DNA of 64,000 bases from Sorghum bicolor (GCF_000003195.3 NC_012870.2:17166501-17230500), one strand, 5' to 3'. Counted from the stretch's first letter, positions 1-12,151 are shown. Notes: generated from the letters alone by a model not told the origin. A program made the numbers and translations.

Positions 1-1291
1 ATAATATGCTATGACAGAAATATTATTATTTAGTATGCTTAGGACTTGTTACTCATCCTAGATACTCATCGCTATATTTTCCCAAATATAATGATTTTAA
101 AAGTAAAAGGTGTGAGTGGTGAAAATAAATTGTGGGTATTGTGAAAGGGTTAATGAACAAGTTATAGATGTGATTACTATGGAGATGGGGCGGATGGGAT
201 CTCTTTTGGGGATGCCCTGGTGTTGTGGTTTATACCTTGCGAGGTTAAGCGGGAAGATATCCGCCTTGTCTCGATTAAAGACTGAGTTGATGATTCATCT
301 TGCCTAACTTATTTATCGTACAACCACTCGCCTTGCATGGGAAAGGCTTAGTCTAAATTCCTCTAGTTAGTATGGCAATCACCTGGAGGCAGGTGTGCAA
401 CGGGACACTAAGTGATGTATGTGAAATTGTGGAAATATATAAAAAGAGCTTTGTGAATTATTGTGGTATCATGAGATGTAGCCTTAGTGTTCCCGTGGTG
501 AGCGCCATTACTTAGCTATGGAGGGTAATGACTTTGATGGATCTGTGCTTGCACGACGGTGTAAGTTATGGTATCCTACTTGTGGGAAAAGTGTACAACC
601 TCTGCAGAGTGTAAATTTATCTGGATAGCCGTGTCCGCGGTCTCGGACGGGTTATGGTTTGGTTTCAACAACTAGATGGGTTGGTATGAGTGAAAACATG
701 TGAGAGAGTGTGATTTTGGAAATAAATGGTTGACTGCCATTGTGTTGTGGGAATAAGGGTTTAACAACACTTAAAATTATGATCAAACACCCATTTTTAG
801 AAATACTATCATATGTGGAAAAGAGGTCTTTTACAACAGTATTTGTGAAATAAAACCTTACATGTGTAAAAAGATAGCTTTATGCAAATGAAACTAAGCC
901 TCATCCTTGATTTATCCATATGCATATATATTGTTATCCCCTTCCGTAGGGTAAGGTTGGATTTGCTGAGTACTTTGTACTCACCCTTGCTTTATTAAAC
1001 AGAGAAAGATCCGAACTTCGATCCCGAAGTGGCGTTCGAGTAAGGTCGTGTCTGCACCCAACTAAGCCTGTGGCATTGGGACTCGTCAGATGTTCGATGG
1101 CGATATCGTTTGTTTCTGGGTCCTTTGGACCTATGTTGTATTTTGATGTCTTATTATTATAGCGTGTCTTCTTTGTCCACGCTTACCGAGACTAATGTGC
1201 TGAAACTTATCTGATGTAATACATGTGTTACTAGCCTCCTGGGACTAGTATTGTATCACATTTGAGTTCCTGGTTTACCAGAGGCGCTTCA
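1..1291 (+). repeat. 5' LTR, 3' half only
   Basis: It is near-identical to 11110-12399 and ends in CA just before the primer-binding site. Position 1 corresponds to 11110, so about 1.27 kb of this LTR lies left of the window. The short ORF at 116-307 lies in this non-coding sequence and starts with GTG; it is not a gene. Confidence 0.95.
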
Positions 1292-1293
1292 AG

Positions 1294-1306
1294 TGGTATC
1301 AGAGCC
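1294..1306 (+). other. Primer-binding site (initiator Met-tRNA type)
   Basis: TGGTATCAGAGCC lies two bases after the LTR end. It is the classic complement of the 3' end of plant initiator methionine tRNA, used to prime minus-strand DNA synthesis. Confidence 0.93.
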
Positions 1307-1435
1307 GTAGTTGGCTGTAGGACGCGACCTTAGGCTTTTCTGGACCAGTATTTTACTAAAGAAACATATTTTACAAAAGTTCTTACCCTCTTCCCTCTAT
1401 TTAAAAAAATATTTACTCTCATCTATGTCTCTCAG

Positions 1436-2350
1436 ATGGCAGAAGGAGTTTGGACCAACAGTTACTGTCTAAGTGTAGAAGGTTTTCTCAAACTCTTGTA
1501 TGCTACCATGCAGAAACTTGGAATCAAGGATCGTCCAGAATATGAAGGCAGAGAATATGAAGAGCATGAGACCGAGCGGTGTGAAGTTACCGTCTATATT
1601 GGGAAAAGTGAGGACTTCCCTAATATAGCTGAAGCTTGGAGCATGACTGCGACCGGGTTTCGGTTTGCAGATACATATCAAGCCGTCGTCCGCAAAGCCT
1701 TGAGGTACCTATGCCAGACCTACGAGAAGCCCATCACCCGTACACCCATGAGGTTCTTTCCACCCGACGAAAAAGACCGACCAATTTGGAGGACCCGCAT
1801 GGAGCTTTTGCAAGGACGCTACTCACTTGAAGATGACCCAACTGTGGTATTCATGACCACATACCTACTTGCTCTAGATAAGCAATATGATGAGCAGGCC
1901 TCAGAGTTAAGGAAGTGCATCCATCGTGCGGAGGAAGCCGAGATCATAGTTAGAAAGCTCTATGTGCAGCTTGCAGAAGCTCAGGCCCAAGCAGCTGCAG
2001 CCGAGAGTCGTGAAACTGCCATTGCTGAAGTCTTGAAGGCAGCTGAAGACCACCATGCTCAGGAGTTGAAGGATGCCTACGTTATCACCAGGATCAAAAG
2101 AAGAATGTTAGTAGTGGAAGACCAAGAGCCCATAGTCCTAAAAGGAATCCTAATAATGTCCCTGAAAACCAAAAGAAAGATGGACATAGAAGGGCCATCA
2201 GCTCCCCCACCCACAGAAGCCTCTCATGAAGCTTTAGAGTTGGAGCCCAGTAAGAAAGAAGGATTTCCCCTCCTCACCCAGCCACAACCAAAAGAAGACG
2301 GTGACCCACCTCTTAGTCCAAAAGAAGAACCACAAATGCCGGATGTGTGA
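1436..2350 (+). CDS. Extra ORF upstream of gag (orf0-like), 304 aa
   Basis: An uninterrupted 304-codon ORF starts at the first ATG downstream of the primer-binding site. The N-terminal ~130 residues are mixed and rich in aromatic residues. Residues ~145-215 are Ala/Glu/Lys/Gln-rich with a heptad-like pattern, suggesting a coiled coil. The C-terminal ~60 residues are Pro/Glu/Lys-rich and probably disordered. Rice elements of the same clade have been reported with an additional ORF in this position, and this appears to be the equivalent. Its function is unknown. It is intact while the adjacent gag-pol has stops, which may be chance or may mean it can be used in trans. It lies on the same strand as gag, about 340 bp before it. 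Confidence 0.7.
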   Translation: MAEGVWTNSYCLSVEGFLKLLYATMQKLGIKDRPEYEGREYEEHETERCEVTVYIGKSEDFPNIAEAWSMTATGFRFADTYQAVVRKALRYLCQTYEKPITRTPMRFFPPDEKDRPIWRTRMELLQGRYSLEDDPTVVFMTTYLLALDKQYDEQASELRKCIHRAEEAEIIVRKLYVQLAEAQAQAAAAESRETAIAEVLKAAEDHHAQELKDAYVITRIKRRMLVVEDQEPIVLKGILIMSLKTKRKMDIEGPSAPPPTEASHEALELEPSKKEGFPLLTQPQPKEDGDPPLSPKEEPQMPDV

Positions 2351-2692
2351 TCCTCCTCAACACCAAGGGAATGAAGCCGTTCTGTCCGAAGAAGTTGAAG
2401 AATAGTAGCACCTAGTTCCTCCTTATGTCTTGGGGAAGTGAAGTTTGCTTCACTTTTGTTCAACCCCCCAAAGTAGATGAACCGTATTGTAGTACGCTTA
2501 TTTCCTCCACTACTATGTTGTAAACCGCCCTCTTATTCAAAATATATATTTGTGCTTGTTGGTTGTGCTAAATAATTGAGTGCTCTATGTTGTTCCCCTA
2601 CGGGATAGCAAGTCTTAAAACTTGCACCTTTTTAAAATATAACGTCTTAACAAAAAAAAACAACATCACTCAATAGATCTAACCCTTATCTA

Positions 2693-4163
2693 ATGCTTTC
2701 TCATCTTAACCAACAGATGCCTCCCAAACCAGCTACCCGCTCTCAACCAAGTGGTCGTGCAGCTAGTAGGCAAAGGCAAAATCCAAATGGAAGTCAAGCC
2801 AATGCAAATGTTGATGGTATTCATGAAGATGAAGTGAGTCAGACTAGGAACCATAATGAAGGAGATGACTTGCCCCCTCCTCCAGTAATTGACTTAGCAC
2901 AAGTCATGGCAACTCAGACTCGCCTTCTAGAGACCTTGGCTCAAGGCATGAATCGCCCTAGAAACAACCATGGAGCCAGAGTCCAAGACAAGATGACTGA
3001 GTTCATGAGGCTTAAGCCACCCACCTTTACTGGATCTGACAACCCCATGGAAGCAGATGATTGGCTTAAGGTGATTGAAAGGAAGTTGGACACAATCCAC
3101 TATGATGGAAGGGATAGAGTTCTGCTAGCATCTCATCAGCTGACAGGAATTGCCCTTTCTTGGTGGGAAGCCTATAGTGGAGCTGGGGACAATGCCAACA
3201 CGATCACATGGGAAGAATTTGTGGATGAATTTCACCGGTACCACATTCCAGATGGAATCATGAAGCTAAAGGCTGATGAATTTCGCAACTTTAAGCAAGG
3301 AAATAAAACTCTAAGTGAGTACATCTTCCAATTCACTGAATTGTCTCGCTATGCCCCAGAATTGGTCAACACCGATGCGAAGAAGCAGACAAAGTTCATA
3401 GAAGGATTGACCTGTGAGCTCAGAACCCTCATGACCCCACAGATCTATCCAGACTTCAACACTTTGATGAACAAGACCATTCTGACTGATGTGGCCAAGA
3501 CTGAAGAAAGGAAAGAAAACAAGCGCAAGTTTCTGGAGCGCAAGGTTCAAGATGGTGCTAGATCCCAGAGACTGAAAACCTTTAGCCAACCAAGCCAGCG
3601 GACTCAAGCCCCAATGCAGTTTCGCTCTCCTGCTAGTGTCTCCAATAACCAAATACAATCATCATATCAGCCCAAGACAACCTATCAGAATCAAACTTAT
3701 GGCAAGACTCAACAGAACAGCACTGATCAAGTCACAAACAATGTTAGGACTTGCTTTAATTGCCATGAGACTGGACACTACATTGCCAACTGTCCCTACA
3801 AGAACAACCCACCAGCAGTATCCACTCAGTCCCACACTGTTAATGGACCAAGACTTGCAGTGTCTGGAGTCAACCGTGGTTTCCCTCGCAACAATAGCAA
3901 CACCAACAATAATAGCCAGATGATGAAGCAACCTCAACAATCCTATGGTAGAGCCCGTGTCAACCATATTCATGCTCAGGATGCTCAGACTGCTTCAGGA
4001 GTGGTACTTGGTGAGTTCTTAGTCGATACAGTACTTGCAACAGTATTATTTGATTCTGGAGCATCATATTCATTCATATCATCAAGTTTTGTTGAGAAGC
4101 ATCAAATACCCACAGTACTACTAAAGTTACCCCTAATAACCCGAACGCCTGGGTCTGACATCA
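2693..4163 (+). pseudogene. gag and protease, 5' part of an interrupted gag-pol
   Basis: The frame opens at 2693; the more typical start is the ATG at 2717 (MPPKPATRS). The gag capsid region holds the retrotrans_gag-like stretch with WWE at about 3163-3171. It is followed by a CCHC zinc knuckle (CFNCHETGHYIANC, about 3752-3793) and an aspartic protease with the DSGAS active site at about 4051-4065. The frame is cut at 4163 by the insertion at 4164-6653; the ORF then runs 38 bases into foreign DNA and stops at 4201. Removing the insertion and one copy of its 5-bp target duplication restores the same frame on the right-hand side, so gag-pol was one long ORF. Confidence 0.92.
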
Positions 4164-6653
4164 TGAAGGGTCGAGATGGCAGACTAGAGGGGGGTGAATA
4201 GTCCTTTCTAAAACTTTAACACGCCGGCTAACCAAAACAAGTGCGGAATTAAAACTATCGGTCTAGCCAAGACTACACCCCTCTATCTAAGTTCTCTAGC
4301 ACCTTGTAAAAGATTCTAAACAAGCAAACAAGGTGCTACCTTAGCAAGAGCTCACCTAATCAATTCTAGGAGCAAGGTCACACAAACCTATGCAACTAGT
4401 ACTTTGCAAACCGAGGAGCTCCTACACAACTAGTAAGCAAAAAGCACAAAGCTCCTAAGCTCACTAGCAAGCTCAATAACAAGGCAACTAATGCCAAATT
4501 AGAGAGCGCAACTTACTTAGCTACACAAACTAAGCAATGTGACTAACAAGGTTACACAAACCAAATTAGTCACGTAAGGGAACTACTTCTAACTACACAA
4601 GCAAGAAGGTAACTAGCAAGCTACACAAGCTAACTAATTACAAGAGCAACTATACAAGCACAAGTATATGAATGTAAGAACAAGCTTGTGTTAGGGACTT
4701 GCAAACCAACGGGAAGAACAATGTTGACACGATGATTTTCTCCCGAGGTTCACTTGGTTGCCACCAAGCTACGTCCCCGTTGAGACAAGCTCCAAGGTTG
4801 CCGCCGGTCCTCTTGCTAGTGCTGACCCGCAAGTCACACTCTCCCACGTGGAGTGCTTACCACAAGCTCTAGCACTTGACCCGGCCGGACCACTTGTCGC
4901 TCTTCACGTCTCGCTCAACTAGAGTTGCTCTTCGCGATACCTGCGGGGTGAGCACCGTACCCCTCACAATCTCTTCTCCGGAGCACCGCACAATCTTCTT
5001 GTGTGCTTCGACGGAGTCACAAGCCACCAAGCCGTCTAGGAGGTGGCAACCTCCAAGAGTAACAAGCACCACCGGCTTGCAACACGAACACCTAGTGCCA
5101 CTCGATGCAATCTCTCAATGCAACGCACTAGAATCACTCACTCGCTATAGATTCGCACTCTTGCAAGCACAAGTGAGTTAGAGGCTTTCCTAGCACTCCC
5201 CAAGCATGGACACTAAGTCCCAAGGGTGCTCAGCACTGGCCAAGGCCGGCCACCACTTCTATTTATAGCCCTAAGGGCTAAACTAGCCGTTGCCCCTTCA
5301 CTAGGCAAAACACGTGGGCACCGGACGCTCACAGGGAGCCACCGGACGCTCAATCTCTAGCGTCCGGTGCTCAGGCGTCAGCCACGTGTCACTAGCCGTT
5401 TGAACTCGACCGTTGCCTCCAACGGCTACTGCATACGCACGCCTGCACAGCACCACCGGACGCTCAACTAGTTCACACCGGACGCGTCCGGTGCACACCG
5501 GACCCGTGCGCAGAGAGCTTCGCAAACTCGCACGGTCACCGGACGCAAGCCACCGGACGCACCCTGAGCGTCCGGTGCTCACCGGACCCATACGCAGAGA
5601 GGGTCGCAAAACGCTCGCACACCGGACGCGCACCACCGGACTCATGCGCAGAGAGGGTTGCCAAAACGCCCTCACACCGGACGCTGAGCACCGGACTCTC
5701 TCCGGTGCGTCCGGTGCACTCTGTTGCACTCGACAGCACACCGGACGCTAAAGGCCAGCGTCCGGTGCCTCCGCGTAGAGCGTCCGGTGAGTGTTTCCTT
5801 CTGAGAAACACTCCCGCGACTTCTCCAAAATTCCCACCGGCGCAATAGAAAATATGCACTTATTTTTCTCAAAAGCGCCGAATCCCGCCTCGCAAGCTCG
5901 GTGGGAGGGAGAGAGGAACCCACACGCCTCTCAACCCTAGGAACTCCACCTCCTTTGTAAATGTGCCAACACCACCAAGTGTACACCACCATGTGCAAGT
6001 GTGTTAGCATTTTCGCAAACATTTTTCCAAAGGAGTTAGCCTCTCAAACTTGCCACGCCACTCGATCCTAACACGTATGCAAAGTTAGATCGCTCAAGTG
6101 GCACTAGATGACCGATATGCAAACAAGTTTGCCCCTCTTGATAGTACGGCCATCTATCCTAAATCCGGTCATAAACTTCTCTACACACCTATGACCGATG
6201 AAATGGAAATGCCCTAGGTTATACCTTTGCCTTGCGCTTTCCATTCCATCTCCTCCAATGTTGATGCAACACATGCACCAACCAATCACCAAATGATATG
6301 ATCCACTTCATATCATCACGTGACCGTATTGGTTCATCGATCTTGACCTCACTTGCTCTTCACCGTTGCCTCGGTCCATCGGCGCCAAGTCTTGCTCAAG
6401 CTTCACCGTCACACACGGTCCGTCGCTTCAAAGCCTCCGACTTGCCCTTCACTCTTGCAACCGGTCCTTCGAGCCAAGCCTCATCTTGATCTTCTCCACC
6501 TTGGTCACATGACTCCATGTCATGTCTCATATGCAATGAGCTCCTCCATCATCACATCATCACCTGTGGACTAATCTCCTGTGTATCTCACATAAACACT
6601 ATTAGTCCACCTAAGTTGTCACTCAATTACCAAAACCAAACAAGGACCTTTCA
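4164..6653. mobile_element. 2.49 kb insertion with TG...CA ends, solo-LTR-like
   Basis: The insertion splits gag-pol after the protease active site. Its ends form a short inverted repeat (TGAAGGGTC at 4164, GACCTTTCA ending at 6653). The 5-bp target CATCA is duplicated at 4159-4163 and 6654-6658. TG...CA ends and a 5-bp duplication are typical of LTR retrotransposons, and no coding domain is visible, so a solo LTR or a non-autonomous LTR element is most likely. Orientation is unresolved. The middle contains an array of CACCGGACGC and its reverse complement. ORFs inside it are not protein-like. Confidence 0.75.
5310..5795. repeat. Array of CACCGGACGC / GCGTCCGGTG motifs in both orientations
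   Basis: The decamer CACCGGACGC and its complement occur many times at irregular spacing, often close enough to fold into hairpins. The stretch is much more GC- and CpG-rich than its surroundings. It lies inside the 4164-6653 insertion and appears to be part of that family's sequence. Confidence 0.85.
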
Positions 6654-6658
6654 CATCA

Positions 6659-9600
6659 AATGTCATCTAGGTTGTTCGAATGTAAGGATCATTCTAAGTG
6701 GGGTAGTTTTCTTAGCAGACTTAGTAGTGCTCAAGTCCAAAGGAATAGATGTTATCCTTAGAATGGATTGGTTAACTGGACACAATGGAATTATTAGTTG
6801 TGCAACCAAGGAAGTATCATTAGTTAACCATGAAGGGATTAAAGTGAAATGCTAAACCCGAGGGTCTAAAGTTAATCCAATGGTCTTCAACTTGGATGCA
6901 AGAACCATAGAGGAAGTACCTATAGTGCAAGAATACCCTGATGTATTCCCTGAGGAACTACCTAGAATGCCACCAGACAGGGATATAGAGTTCATCATTG
7001 ATCTTATCCCCAGGACTGCCCCCATAGCCAAGAGACCTTACAGAATGGCTCCGGCAGAGTTAGTTGAACTGAAAGAGCAGCTAAGAGAATTGCAGCAGAA
7101 AGGTTATATTAGACCTAGTTCTTCACCATAGGGAGCCCCAGTCTTGTTTGTGAAGAAGAAAGATGGAAGTATGAGGATGTGTGTGGATTATAGGTCCCTA
7201 AATGAAGTCACCATCAAGAATAAGTATCCCCTGCCAAGGATAGATGACCTTTTTGATCAGCTTAAGTGAGCCAAGTATTTCTCTAAGATTGATTTGAGAT
7301 CAGGTTATCACCAACTCAAGATCAAGAATAGTGATGTTCCCAAGACAGCCTTTGTAACTAGATATGGACAATATGAGTTTACAGTGATGTCCTTTGGATT
7401 AACCAATGCCCCTGCCTATTTCATGAACCTCATGAATAAGGTATTCATGGAAGAGTTAGATAAGTTTGTTGTAGTCTTCATTGATGACATACTTATCTAC
7501 TCTAAGAGTGCTGAAGAACATGGGCAACACTTGAGAGTAGTGTTGGAAAAGCTAAGAAGACACAAGTTGTATGCTAAATTCAGCAAGTGTGAATTTTGGC
7601 TTGAGAAGGTTGCATTTCTAGGTCATATCTTGACAGCTGAAGGAGTTGCAGTTGACCCAGAGAAAGTAGAAGTTGTCTCCCATTGGCAACAACCCACCAA
7701 TGTGAGTGAGGTTAGAAGTTTTCTTGGATTAGCTGGATATTATCGAAGGTTTATAGAAGGATTTTCCAAGATAGCCAGACCCATGACAGAGCTTCTTAGG
7801 AAGGATAAGAAATTCACTTGGACAGAATCATGTGAGAAGAGTTTCCAAGAGTTGAAGAAGAGACGGACAACAGCACCAGTGTTAACTTTGCCACACATTC
7901 ACCAAGATTTCATCATATACTATGATGCCTCGAGACAAGGTTTATGATGTGTTCTCATGCAAGGAGGAAAAGTGGTTGCTTATGCATCCCGTCAGCTTAG
8001 ACCTCATGAGCAAAATTACCCTACCCATGATTTGGAGTTAGCAGCTATAGTGCATGCTCTCAAGATTTGGTGGCACTACCTCATTGGAAACAAGTGTGAA
8101 ATCTACACTGATCACAAGAGTTTGAAGTACATCTTCACACAGCCAGACTTGAACCTAAGGCAAAGAAGATGGTTGGAATTAATCAAGGACTACAACCTTG
8201 AGATTCATTACCACCCAGGAAACGCTAACGTGGTAGCAGATGCCCTAAGCAGAAGGTCATATGGTCAGCAGTTGGTGCCTAAGAACACTCACCTACAAGA
8301 AGAGATAGCACACTTGAACATGCATATAGTACGCCAATCTCAAAATGGCAGTCTGATGGTGCAGCCAACTCTTGTGGAAGAAATCAAACAGACACAACAT
8401 AAGGATAAGGATCTGATGAAGATTTGTGAGCAAACTGGAGAAAATAAAGCTCCACACTTTAGAGTGGATAACAAAGGAGTATTGTGGTATAAAAACAGGA
8501 TTTGTGTGCCCAAGGAGAGAAGGTTTCAAGAATTAATCCTTGATGAAGCCCATAACTCAGCTTATTCTATCCACCCTGGTGCCACCAAGATGTACATGGA
8601 CCTAAAAGAAAGATATTGGTGGAATGGTATGAAAGCTGATGTGGCACGATTTGTTGCACAATGTGATGTTTGCCAAAGGGTTAAAGCGGAGCATCAGAAA
8701 CCAGCAGGCTTGCTCCAGCCATTGCCTATTCCTGTTTGGAAATGGGATGAGATAGGCATGGATTTTGTGAATGGATTACCCAAAACTCTAAAAGGAAATG
8801 ATTCAATATGGGTAATAGTGGACCGCCTTACCAAGGTTGCTCACTTCATACCTGTACGCACCAAATATAGTGGAGACAAGTTAGCCCAGCTATATGTGGA
8901 TAACATAGTCAAATTGCATGGTGTGCCAAGTAGGATTGTATCTGACCGAGGTACCCAATTTACCTCTAAGTTTTGGAAAAGTTTGCATGAATCTATGGGA
9001 ACCAAGCTAGATTTTAGCTCAGCTTATCATCCTCAAACAGATGATCAGACTGAAAGAACAAATCAGATTATGGAAGATATGCTAAGAGCATGTGTGCTCA
9101 CATATGGTAAAGATTGGGAGAAAAGCCTAACTTATGCAGAGTTCTCCTATAATAACAGTTACCAAGCTAGTTTGGGCATGTCACCTTTTGAGGCCCTATA
9201 TGGAAGAAAATATAGAACCCCATTGATGTGGTCAGAAGTTGGAGAACGAACCTTGCTTGGACCAGCCCTTATAAAAGAAGCAAAAGATCGTGTAGCTGAA
9301 ATCAGAGAAAAATTGAAAGAGGCACAATCACGTCAAAAGAGCTATTCTGATAAAAGAAGGCGAGAGTTAAGTTTTGCAGTTGGAGTTTTTGTGTATATCA
9401 AAGTCTCTCCTATTCGAGGAACTCGAAGGTTCCAAGTTAGAGGCAAGCTAGCACCTCGATATATTGGACCATATCAAGTATTACAGAGGATTGGAGTTGT
9501 AGCCTATCATGTTCGGCTACCTGAAGAAATGTCAGATGTACACAATGTGTTTCATGTCTCCCAATTGAAGAAATGTCTCAGAGTACCAGAGAAACAAATA

Positions 9601-9930
9601 TCGCCAGATACAGTTGATTTACAAGATGACCTAAGATACCAAGAAGTGCCAATAAAAATCCTAGACACAGTCACCAAGCAAACTCGAACGACAACAGTCC
9701 GAATTTGTCGTGTTCAGTGGAGTAGACACACTGAAGCAGAAGCAACATGGGAAAGAGAAGATGCCCTGAGAAAAGAGTTTCCTCACCTGTTTAGAACCCA
9801 GCCGAATCTCGAGGACGAGATTCCTTTTAAGTGGGGTAGGTTTGTAACATCCCAAAAATTCACATTCAAAAAATCACTCGTATTAAAAATTATTTTCAAA
9901 ATATATTTCAAAAACTATAAAATAATTTGA
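6659..9930 (+). pseudogene. pol: RT, RNase H, integrase, chromodomain (3' part of gag-pol), with stops
   Basis: One frame runs from the insertion to 9930, broken by TAA at 6853, TAG at 7129, TGA at 7267 and TGA at 7945. Domains in order are: the end of the protease region (MDWL, ~6760); reverse transcriptase with the FIDD catalytic box near 7480; RNase H from ~7920 (YDAS; TDHKS near 8108); integrase with the HHCC zinc region (~8570-8690), a DDE core (MDF near 8758, SDRG near 8942) and the conserved QTERTNQ stretch near 9049; and a C-terminal chromodomain-like segment (~9690-9790). Three stops replace residues that are near-invariant in the family: Trp in the SSPWGAP box, Gly before AKYF and Gly in the RNase H start. 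The ORF tail runs about 90 bases into the 3' LTR, as is usual in this clade. Confidence 0.93.
9829..9840 (+). other. Polypurine tract
   Basis: AAGTGGGGTAGG lies immediately before the 3' LTR, the position expected for the plus-strand primer. Confidence 0.8.
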
Positions 9931-10205
9931 GCTCTATAGTATCTCTATCTAATCCATCCATATTTTTCGCGCACAAATAACAACGAGTACCAGCAAGCTT
10001 ACATGTAAGAAAACATAGCAGTGCACCTACACGAATATATATCTCATGGATGCATGCAGGACATGCCACCGTCCATTTGCATGCACCTGCATGCAAGGAC
10101 ACGGTGATTAGGCACCGTCCATTTGCATGCATCGTGCATGCAAATTAGGCACCGACCATGCGCTACAGTAGCATTTTTAATGGCACGCAGCTTAGCGCTT
10201 TGGCC

Positions 10206-10213
10206 TATAAAAA
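10206..10213 (+). promoter_or_regulatory. LTR TATA box
   Basis: TATAAAAA stands upstream of a CT-rich stretch, as expected for a U3/R boundary about 30 bp downstream. The corresponding site in the 5' LTR lies left of the window. Confidence 0.7.
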
Positions 10214-10815
10214 GCCAGCTTCGGGTGCTCACTCTCACCACCCGAGAAACACGCTCGCTCACACGCTCACTCGCTCTCACTTCGCGTATACCGTATACGG
10301 CCATACGCACAAGCCGAGCTCGACTGTCGTCGCAAGACGAGGTGAGCAGCTCCTGAGCATCTTCTTGCTCTTCTCTGTCATTCTGTAGTATTGTTTTCTG
10401 TATTTCTCCTTATATTTGTCTGTACCGATTCACTGCCAAGAACTCCACGAATAGAACCATGACATACAGAAGAGCTCTAATGACCCCTGCTAATTTCTCT
10501 CTTCATATGTATGTGTGGGCCATAAGCATTAACTCCAAATAGTACATGCATGCATGCATGCAACATGCACTACCAGCCAAAATTTATCTCGTGAAGCATT
10601 TATTTCTTAATCATCGTTAGCCTTTTTCGCATGATTAAAGTCCGGCCATTTCACAAATACCATATGCTAACTCTGATTTCAATAATTCTTTTTCCTAAAT
10701 TCATCTAAAATCATGATCTACCTTCCATATTAATTTTATGATTTTTGGAGCTCATTTGAATTTATGTGATTATTTATCTGTGCTTGTTGTCTGAGTCGGT
10801 CGTCGCGTATTTTAG

Positions 10816-12151
10816 CTGACGGAGTGAACGAGCCGGAAAACGAGAACGTTGGAGACAAGTACCGCGAGTTTGACGCCGAGGACCCGGACTGTCAGCAAGA
10901 GTTTGCTGAGGACGCCGACGGAGGCAAGTCCAACCGATCCCCTTTGATGCATATTGATCCTATTTTTAAACACAACCCGTAGAAGCCGTTTTAAATATTG
11001 CATGTACGATATATGTACGAAGTATTTTTGCTACTTAGTTAAAACCTGTTGAATAGCCTTCCTTGAATTGATATTACCCGGTAATTGTCTTGTTCGAACC
11101 TAGGAACAAATAATATGCTATGACAGAAATATTATTATTTAGTATGCTTAGGACTTGTTACTCATCCTAGATACTCATCGCTATATTTTCCCAAATATAA
11201 TGATTTTAAAAGTAAAAGGTGTGATTGGTGAAAATAAATTGTGGGTATTGTGAAAGGGTTAATGAACAAGTTATAGATGTGATTACTATAGAGATGGGGC
11301 GGATGGGATCTCTTTTGGGGATGCCCTGGTGTTGTGGTTTATACCTTGCGAGGTTAAGCGGGAAGATATCCGCCTTGTCTCGATTAAAGACTGAGTTGAT
11401 GATTCATCTTGCCTAACTCATTTATCGTACAACCACTCGCCTTTTATGGGAAAGGCCTAGTCTAAATTCCTCTAGTTAGTATGGCAATCACCTGGAGGCA
11501 GGTGTGCAACGGGACACTAAGTGATGTATGTGAAATTGTGGAAATATATGAAAAGAGCTTTGTGAATTATTGTGGTATCATGAGATGTAGCCTTAGTGTT
11601 CCCGTGGTGAGCGCCATTACTTAGCTATGGAGGGTAATGACTTTGATGGATCTGTGCTTGCACGACGGTGTAAGTTATGGTATCCTACTTGTGGGAAAAG
11701 TGTACAACCTCTGCAGAGTGTAAATCTATCTGGATAGCCGTGTCCGCGGTCTCGGACGGGTTATGGTTTGGTTTCAACAACTAGATGGGTTGGTATGAGT
11801 GAAAACATGTGAGAGAGTGTGATTTTGGAAATAAATGGTTGACTGCCATTGTGTTGTGGGAACAAGGGTTCAACAACACTTAAAATTGTGATCAAACCCC
11901 ATTTTTAGAAATACTATCATATGTGGAAAAGAGGTCTTTTACAACAGTATTTGTGAAATAAAACCTTGCATGTGTAAAAAGATAGCTTTATGCAAATGAA
12001 ACTAAGCCTCATCCTTGATTTATCCATATGCATATATATTGTTATCCCCTTCCGTAGGGTAAGATTGGATTTGCTGAGTACTTTGTACTCACCCTTGCTT
12101 TATTAAACAGAGGAAGATCCGGACTTCGATCCCGAAGTGGCGTTCGAGTAA
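10816..12151 (+). other. Exon-like segments inside the LTR encoding an acidic peptide
   Basis: A donor at 10341/10342 (GACGAG then GTGAGC) and an acceptor at 10815/10816 (TATTTTAG) bound a first intron. The segment 10816-10923 ends in GAG followed by GCAAGT, the form of GC-AG donors. The acceptor TTAAACAG at 12110 precedes 12111-12151. Joined, the frame is continuous across both junctions, ends in TAA at 12149, and encodes an Asp/Glu-rich peptide ending EEDPDFDPEVAFE. No in-frame ATG exists downstream of the TATA box. The last segment is also present in the 5' LTR (about 1002-1042) with two amino-acid changes. Whether it is translated is unknown. Confidence 0.5.

Noticed and set aside
116..307. 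63-codon ORF, repeated at 11225-11416
   Set aside because: Both lie in LTR copies and start with GTG; their similarity comes from the LTR duplication, not from coding selection.
5310..5795. CRISPR-like array of CACCGGACGC repeats
   Set aside because: Repeats are short, occur in both orientations and have irregular spacing, within a plant transposon; they are not a CRISPR array.
5301..5859. Long Arg/Ser/Pro-rich ORFs on both strands
   Set aside because: All result from the CCGGACGC repeats and are open in several frames at once.
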